A DNA stretch of 64,000 nucleotides from Actinoplanes sp. L3-i22. Lineage in GTDB: Bacteria; Actinomycetota; Actinomycetes; Mycobacteriales; Micromonosporaceae. The stretch is from the NCBI RefSeq assembly GCF_019704555.1, contig NZ_AP024745.1, forward strand, positions 6,704,501 to 6,768,500, written 5' to 3'. Position 1 is the stretch's first letter. The number at the start of each line of letters is the position of its first letter. Shown in pieces: positions 59,987 through 64,000 of this stretch. The notes under the pieces were generated by a model. The model saw only the letters and a program-made list of their open reading frames with translations. It was not told where the DNA came from and did not search any database. Both the position numbers and the translations under genes were made by a program.

Positions 59987-60685
59987 TTAGTGATGGGCCA
60001 GTGGCACTCTTTCTAGAACTTCATAGGCGTAGCTGCGGTCTTCCCGCCGTAGTTCGACGAGTTCAACCGCCGAGATCTGCGCCATGATGGAACCATGATG
60101 ACGCACCTTTTCTACTGCGCCGATAGTCTGCATTGCATCACAGTCTTCGCTATTATAAGCGATGCTGATGTGCGGTATGAAGTCTGAATCATCAACAGAT
60201 TTGAAGCGCCCTCCAATCGTTTCAAAAATAGCCGATTTGCAGGCACTTCGAATATCCCGGATTGGCTCATGAGGCCCGACGCTGAAACGAACTGCTCCAG
60301 CAGATCCCGCCAGTGGCCCCACGATGATATTAATGACGGGCATCCGTGAAATCGCATCCTTTGATGCGCCGGCAACCGCTCGTGCTTCATGAAGGGAAAC
60401 TTCGTCAGTGAAGCCGACTCGTTGGATCGTAAGGTGCAACGACGATAGAGGAACCGCGTCGAGTGTGGGGAGAAGCCTCAGTTCATTCCAGCATCTACTG
60501 GCATATTGCCGTAGCGGAGCAAAGTCCCCGAAATGGATCAGCCAGTGGTAGGAGCGGCGCCCTGAAGTCCAGCCGGGCCGGTCCCAATGGTTTACAAGCC
60601 GGTCAAGCGCACGGTAGCGCTCCCAGTCCCTCTCCGCGTGTCGTCCGGCAATCGCCCTAGCTCCTGAGGTGCCAGATTTCTGCAT
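59987..60685 (-). CDS. 2H phosphoesterase / 2'-5' RNA ligase-like protein
   Basis: A 232-residue protein with both HxT/S motifs: SSLHLTIQRVGFTDEV (about 98-113) and FIPHISIAYNSEDCDA (about 190-205). The interval of about 90 residues fits the family. RRSYHWLIHFGDF and SAGAVRFSVGP support the fold. It hydrolyses or ligates 2',3'-cyclic or 2'-5' phosphodiesters. ATG 60685 follows AAGGAG. It lies 134 bases from the flavoprotein and is the AT-richer part of the window. Confidence 0.85.
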   Translation of the reverse strand: MQKSGTSGARAIAGRHAERDWERYRALDRLVNHWDRPGWTSGRRSYHWLIHFGDFAPLRQYASRCWNELRLLPTLDAVPLSSLHLTIQRVGFTDEVSLHEARAVAGASKDAISRMPVINIIVGPLAGSAGAVRFSVGPHEPIRDIRSACKSAIFETIGGRFKSVDDSDFIPHISIAYNSEDCDAMQTIGAVEKVRHHGSIMAQISAVELVELRREDRSYAYEVLERVPLAHH

Positions 60686-60819
60686 GCGTCGGCACTCCTT
60701 CTGCAGCCAAATAGGAACGTCCCCTACACCAGCCGACCATGAGCGCTCACCCCGCCTCCTACTGAGGACCTCGGCACGCCACTGAAGTTTGGGCCCGATA
60801 CGGGAGGACGTGGCCGGTT

Positions 60820-61359
60820 CTATTTTCCTATCGGCGGGATGGTCCGGAGAAGGTCGATGACCGATTGCCACAGGAAAGGATCGCGGGGGTCGGCGGGACG
60901 CAAAGCCTCCACGTCGGTGAACAGAACACCGGCATCACGCAGCAACCGAAGGTTCCCCGCGAAGGCCGGATGCGACACCAGGGCAGGTTTGGCGTAGACG
61001 GACGCGACGATAGGAACATCAGTGCCTAGTGACTCATTGAGGATCGCTAGTGGAAGGGTGTTGTTTATGCCGGCGGCCCACGCATTTATAGTGTTGAATG
61101 TCGCTGGCACGACGGCAATCGCCTCTGCATCGGGATGCCGGCGCGGTTCGCCTGGCCGCCGTTGCCGGTTTAGGACTGGTCGTCCGATTCGTTGCTCGAC
61201 TTGATCTTGTGGGATCCAGGTCATCGCGGTAGGAGTAGCGATGGCATAGACATCCCAGTCTTCAGCATGCAGTAGATCGATCAGCTCGACGATGTTCGCA
61301 CAAGGCGGCGCCGCACAGATGATCAAGAATAGGACTCGCCGTGATCCGCTCGATGTCAC
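60820..61359 (-). CDS. Flavoprotein (HFCD family)
   Basis: A 179-residue protein. VLFLIICAAPPCANIVELIDLLHAEDWDVYAIATPTA, AEAIAVVPATFNTINAWAAGINNTLPLAILNESLGTDVPIVA give the Rossmann-like FMN-binding fold of CoaC/EpiD-type decarboxylases. The catalytic His of true decarboxylases is not evident. GTG 61359 overlaps the regulator stop (GTGA). It probably forms an operon with the regulator upstream. Confidence 0.85.
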   Translation of the reverse strand: MTSSGSRRVLFLIICAAPPCANIVELIDLLHAEDWDVYAIATPTAMTWIPQDQVEQRIGRPVLNRQRRPGEPRRHPDAEAIAVVPATFNTINAWAAGINNTLPLAILNESLGTDVPIVASVYAKPALVSHPAFAGNLRLLRDAGVLFTDVEALRPADPRDPFLWQSVIDLLRTIPPIGK

Positions 61360-62876
61360 GCTTCCACCCCGACGCGGCCCGCAAGTGCGCGTAGCCCCGG
61401 CGTCGCCGCCCGGCGTTCACGGGTCAGCAGTCCCTCGATCAGGGCCTGCGCTGGCGGATGCACTCGCAGCAGCTGCGGCGTGAGTCTCTCGGCCTGTAGC
61501 AGGTGCAGCACAGCAGAGGCATCACCGCTTGCTTGCTGGGCAAACGCCAAGGCTAGATCGAGGTGAACCTGACTGCGTCGGCTGGACAGCGATGGATGCA
61601 GGCTCGTTGTATTGAGTTTCTCGCCCAAGGCGATGGCGCAGTCTGGCTGGCGCCGGGCGGCGATGCTGACTTCGTGAATTAGCACGTTGGTGGGGCCGAA
61701 CGCAGTCCACAACGCGTTGTGGTCGCCACCGAGGTCGACCGCTAGCTGGCGGGCGGCGCGAATGTGGGCCTGAGATGCGGTGTGGTCATTGAGCCGGCCG
61801 GCGATAACCGCAGCGAGGAGATTGAGGGCGCCGAGAGCCGAGATCCCCGCTGGGCTACGTCGGTCCTGCGGTGTCGCCGTGGAAAGGGTGTGCTCGACGA
61901 GGTTCGCGGCGTCCTGCACTCGGCCGGGCAGCGCGAGCAACGCACAGCCGATTGAAACGAGCGCGATCTGTAGCTGTGGGCCGCTGTTAGCGTAGGCGAA
62001 GTGGGTGTGCGCGCGGTCCGCGGCGACCCACGCAAGCTGGGCATCTCCGAACTTCAACGCCAGCTTCGACACAGCCAGGTGCGCGCTGGCAACGGTCGTT
62101 TCGACCCGCCGCCGATCATCATGTCGAGCGTTCGAGGCCAGGGCAGATACCTGACTCAGCAAGTCAGGTATTAGCGCGGCGGCGTCGTCATACTGGGCTC
62201 GTTGATAGGCCAGATGTACTCGACCAACTTGCTGTTCCACCTGATCGAGCCCAGCCCCACCATCTCCGGCGGTGCCGCCTGGGGCAAGCACGGCCGCACG
62301 GACTGCATCGGGTAGATCGCTCTGCCTCGCAGGGCCGCCGAGGACCACGGCGGCGGCGCCCGCTTGAGCCGCCTGAAGCACAGCACGACGGCTGATCCGA
62401 GCGCTGCGGTCTTCGCCGTGGGTCACCATGCGAACGATAATCGAGTCGTCAGTTCCGACGGTCTGATCAGCCGCGGCCATAGCCAATGCGTTCCTGCTGA
62501 CGACGCCATCGTCTAGCACCAGAATCAGTGATGACTCGAAGTCCCGCGGAGCAACTCCGTCGTTGTCGCCCGCTAAGTCAATCGCTGCGTCGTCAGGTGC
62601 TGATCGATGCGCGGGGCGTTGGTGATGGCGTCGGAGTGCCTCGGCCAGATCGTAACCTCGGACGAGTTCATCTTCGGCACCTAGGACCTCATCGGCCTTC
62701 TCCCAGAAGGACCGGTCGACATGCTGGAGCCCGACCTCGATGTTGGCGATACTGCTACGGCTGTAGCGGGTCTCGACGGCGAACCGCCTCTGACTGAGGT
62801 TGGCTCCCTGACGTCGCGCTGCCAACTGACGGCCCAGATCGCGCCAAGCCGCGCGGACCTGCTGTGCATCGGCCAC
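61356..62876 (-). CDS. XRE-family regulator with TPR-like tail
   Basis: A 506-residue protein. HTH at RQLAARRQGANLSQRRFAVETRYSRSSIANIEVGLQHVDRSFWEKADEVLG (about 16-66). A middle part includes RAVLQAAQAGAAAVVLGGP, a possible twin-Arg-like or linker region. The rest consists of TPR-like helices, ending TPGLRALAGRVGVEA. GTG 62876 follows GGGGG; an upstream ATG at 62969 is less likely. Heptamers lie 115 bases upstream and serve also the divergent HAD gene. Confidence 0.85.
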   Translation of the reverse strand: MADAQQVRAAWRDLGRQLAARRQGANLSQRRFAVETRYSRSSIANIEVGLQHVDRSFWEKADEVLGAEDELVRGYDLAEALRRHHQRPAHRSAPDDAAIDLAGDNDGVAPRDFESSLILVLDDGVVSRNALAMAAADQTVGTDDSIIVRMVTHGEDRSARISRRAVLQAAQAGAAAVVLGGPARQSDLPDAVRAAVLAPGGTAGDGGAGLDQVEQQVGRVHLAYQRAQYDDAAALIPDLLSQVSALASNARHDDRRRVETTVASAHLAVSKLALKFGDAQLAWVAADRAHTHFAYANSGPQLQIALVSIGCALLALPGRVQDAANLVEHTLSTATPQDRRSPAGISALGALNLLAAVIAGRLNDHTASQAHIRAARQLAVDLGGDHNALWTAFGPTNVLIHEVSIAARRQPDCAIALGEKLNTTSLHPSLSSRRSQVHLDLALAFAQQASGDASAVLHLLQAERLTPQLLRVHPPAQALIEGLLTRERRAATPGLRALAGRVGVEA

Positions 62877-62990
62877 CTCAACCCCCGCTCCGTCTCGAGT
62901 CGGTGCTACCGGACGCACCTGCGCCCAGAGCCTCGGCGTGGCAAAACTGTAGTCCAGAACTGTGATCAACTGACTACGCTGTCGGCCAAC

Positions 62991-63008
62991 TCCGACAAAG
63001 TTCCGACA
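62991..63008. promoter_or_regulatory. Heptamer pair between regulator and HAD gene
   Basis: TCCGACA at 62991 and 63002, 11 bases apart, in the divergent region between the TPR/XRE regulator (start 62876) and the HAD gene (start 63155). Same spacing and orientation to the leftward gene as the two other sites. Confidence 0.65.
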
Positions 63009-63154
63009 TCGTCACGCTTGCCAACCGGGCGTCCCCCAATCGGGGCTTGCGGCGATGTGACGCTTTATTGCCAGCGCCAGGGTAATCTCGCCTGCTTGGG
63101 AATCTTGAGACGCGGGCTGTATGGACCCGTTTTCGTCTGTGGCACCATGAGGAC

Positions 63155-63889
63155 GTGAACATCGACGATGCTGGTCTTGTTGTCTGGGATGTCGACGGAA
63201 CGCTAATACCTGCCGATCTGCGTTGGTTACGAAGAGCGATTGCTCGTACCTATGGCCTTGCTGAAGACGCGGTTAGGTTTCCAGATAAGAAGGTTCACGG
63301 TTACACCGACGAGTCAATTGTGATTGATTCGGCGATCGCGTCGGGGGTTGGCGACTCTGAAGCAGAGGGCGGAATCGGTCGGTTCGAGAGCACCCTGAGA
63401 TCGGTCATGGCTGAGGGATTGTCGGAGCTTAAGCGTGACCAGGTCCCGTATCCGGGAGCGCTCGAAGCTATTTCGCAGCTACATGAACGCGGATACACTC
63501 AAACCGTCCTTACGGGAAATCTGCGTTCAGCAGCCGAAGTTAAGCTGGGAGCATTTAATCTTGATCGATACATGGATTTGCGTATCGGCGGATTCGGTTC
63601 GGATGAGCGGGATCGATTTCAACTTCCAGCCGCGGTAAGCCGGCGGTATGCCAGGCTATATGGCAGAAACCTGGATCCGAGTCGAGTGGTCATTATTGGT
63701 GACGCGCCAAACGACATCGCTTGCGCAAGGTACGCAGGGTTTCATGTAGTTGTGGTAACCCACCGAGCTCGGGTCGACGAACTCGCGCCGTATATGCCTG
63801 ATGCGATTATCGATAGCCTGGACCCCATTCGCCTTATACCGACTATTGACGCCGTACTCTCGGGAGGCACTTACCCGTCAGGAGGCTAG
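63155..63889 (+). CDS. HAD-family phosphatase
   Basis: A 244-residue protein. Motif I VVWDVDGTLIP (about 10-19), Motif II VLTGNLRSA (Thr), Motif III Lys in the region of EVKLGAF, and Motif IV VVIIGDAPNDIACARYAG (DxxxD). The cap is alpha-helical, so C1 type. Resembles phosphoglycolate-type phosphatases. GTG 63155 after GAGGAC. It is the only rightward gene in the right part and may be coregulated with the divergent TPR/XRE gene. Confidence 0.87.
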   Translation: MNIDDAGLVVWDVDGTLIPADLRWLRRAIARTYGLAEDAVRFPDKKVHGYTDESIVIDSAIASGVGDSEAEGGIGRFESTLRSVMAEGLSELKRDQVPYPGALEAISQLHERGYTQTVLTGNLRSAAEVKLGAFNLDRYMDLRIGGFGSDERDRFQLPAAVSRRYARLYGRNLDPSRVVIIGDAPNDIACARYAGFHVVVVTHRARVDELAPYMPDAIIDSLDPIRLIPTIDAVLSGGTYPSGG

Positions 63890-64000
63890 GCGGCGGCCAT
63901 GCTCTCGTCTAAGGCTACGACCGCTCTCTCGCCATTCCAGGGAGAGAGTCTTTCTCGTGCACGCTCTGCTCGACCGAGGCCTCGGCGGTTGCCGGCTACC
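63890..64000 (+). other. Window end, nothing recognised
   Basis: The last 111 bases follow the HAD stop codon and show no gene, hairpin or repeat that I can support; an adjacent gene may start beyond the window. Confidence 0.5.

Noticed and set aside
1..64000. CRISPR arrays, rRNA and tRNA genes
   Set aside because: No regularly spaced repeats and no tRNA arm or rRNA core sequences were noticed on either strand; a covariance search could not be run.

Overview
The window is high-GC actinomycete DNA. Almost every frame stays open, GC or GTG codons dominate, genes overlap as ATGA/GTGA, and families such as Lsr2, DUF6907, TPR-type XRE regulators and FxLD-type methyltransferases are typical of Streptomyces/Micromonospora relatives; I cannot name a genus. 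No rRNA, tRNA or CRISPR array was seen. The left 30 kb reads mostly rightward and looks like accessory DNA (phage, plasmid or integrative element). The right 33 kb reads almost entirely leftward as a series of tightly coupled operons.

Left part. A Mom-like (GNAT-type) gene is split by an 8.15-kb element of the Tn554 kind (261-8410). Removing the element rejoins the target reading frame at a Ser-Tyr junction. The element carries four overlapping recombination genes (three long tyrosine-recombinase-type proteins and a small DUF6262/TnpC-like protein), ends in imperfect 24-bp inverted repeats, and carries a small-heat-shock module (Hsp20, an HSP18-type regulator and a small partner) with a double palindromic operator. 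After it come hypothetical genes, two paralogous proteins built of repeated excisionase-like HTH units, a frameshifted relic of a second TnpC, a DUF6884-DpdA fusion (7-deazaguanine DNA insertion), a membrane protein, a zeta-like protein lacking the P-loop lysine, Lsr2 and an IS110 transposase.

Right part. A leftward chain of genes (54932 to 45134) begins with queC-queD-queE, which make preQ0, and runs into a reverse-transcriptase-like protein with FADN instead of YADD, an FGE-sulfatase/C-type-lectin-like protein, a second DUF6884 protein, two glycosyltransferases, a radical SAM enzyme, a phosphoribosyltransferase, a 5'-3' exonuclease, a PIG-L deacetylase and a VOC protein. Further leftward operons hold an ABC exporter, a nucleotidyltransferase, two MazG-like proteins, an MFS transporter, an APH-like kinase, a P-loop kinase and a DEDD exonuclease. 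Beyond these are two modules in which a PCMT-type methyltransferase sits with P-loop kinases, NUDIX and DUF402 proteins. To the right of queC lie asparaginase and PPC genes, a creatininase, a 2H phosphoesterase, a flavoprotein, two TPR/XRE regulators and a HAD phosphatase. Three sites upstream of leftward operons share heptamers TCCGACA spaced every 11 bp, which suggests one regulon.

How it may fit together. DpdA needs preQ0 and the queCDE operon makes it, so a 7-deazaguanine DNA-modification function split over 40 kb is the simplest reading. The RT/FGE pair inside the same operon resembles a diversity-generating retroelement, but no template repeat could be found by eye. These links are inference; the individual gene calls rest on motifs read from the translations.
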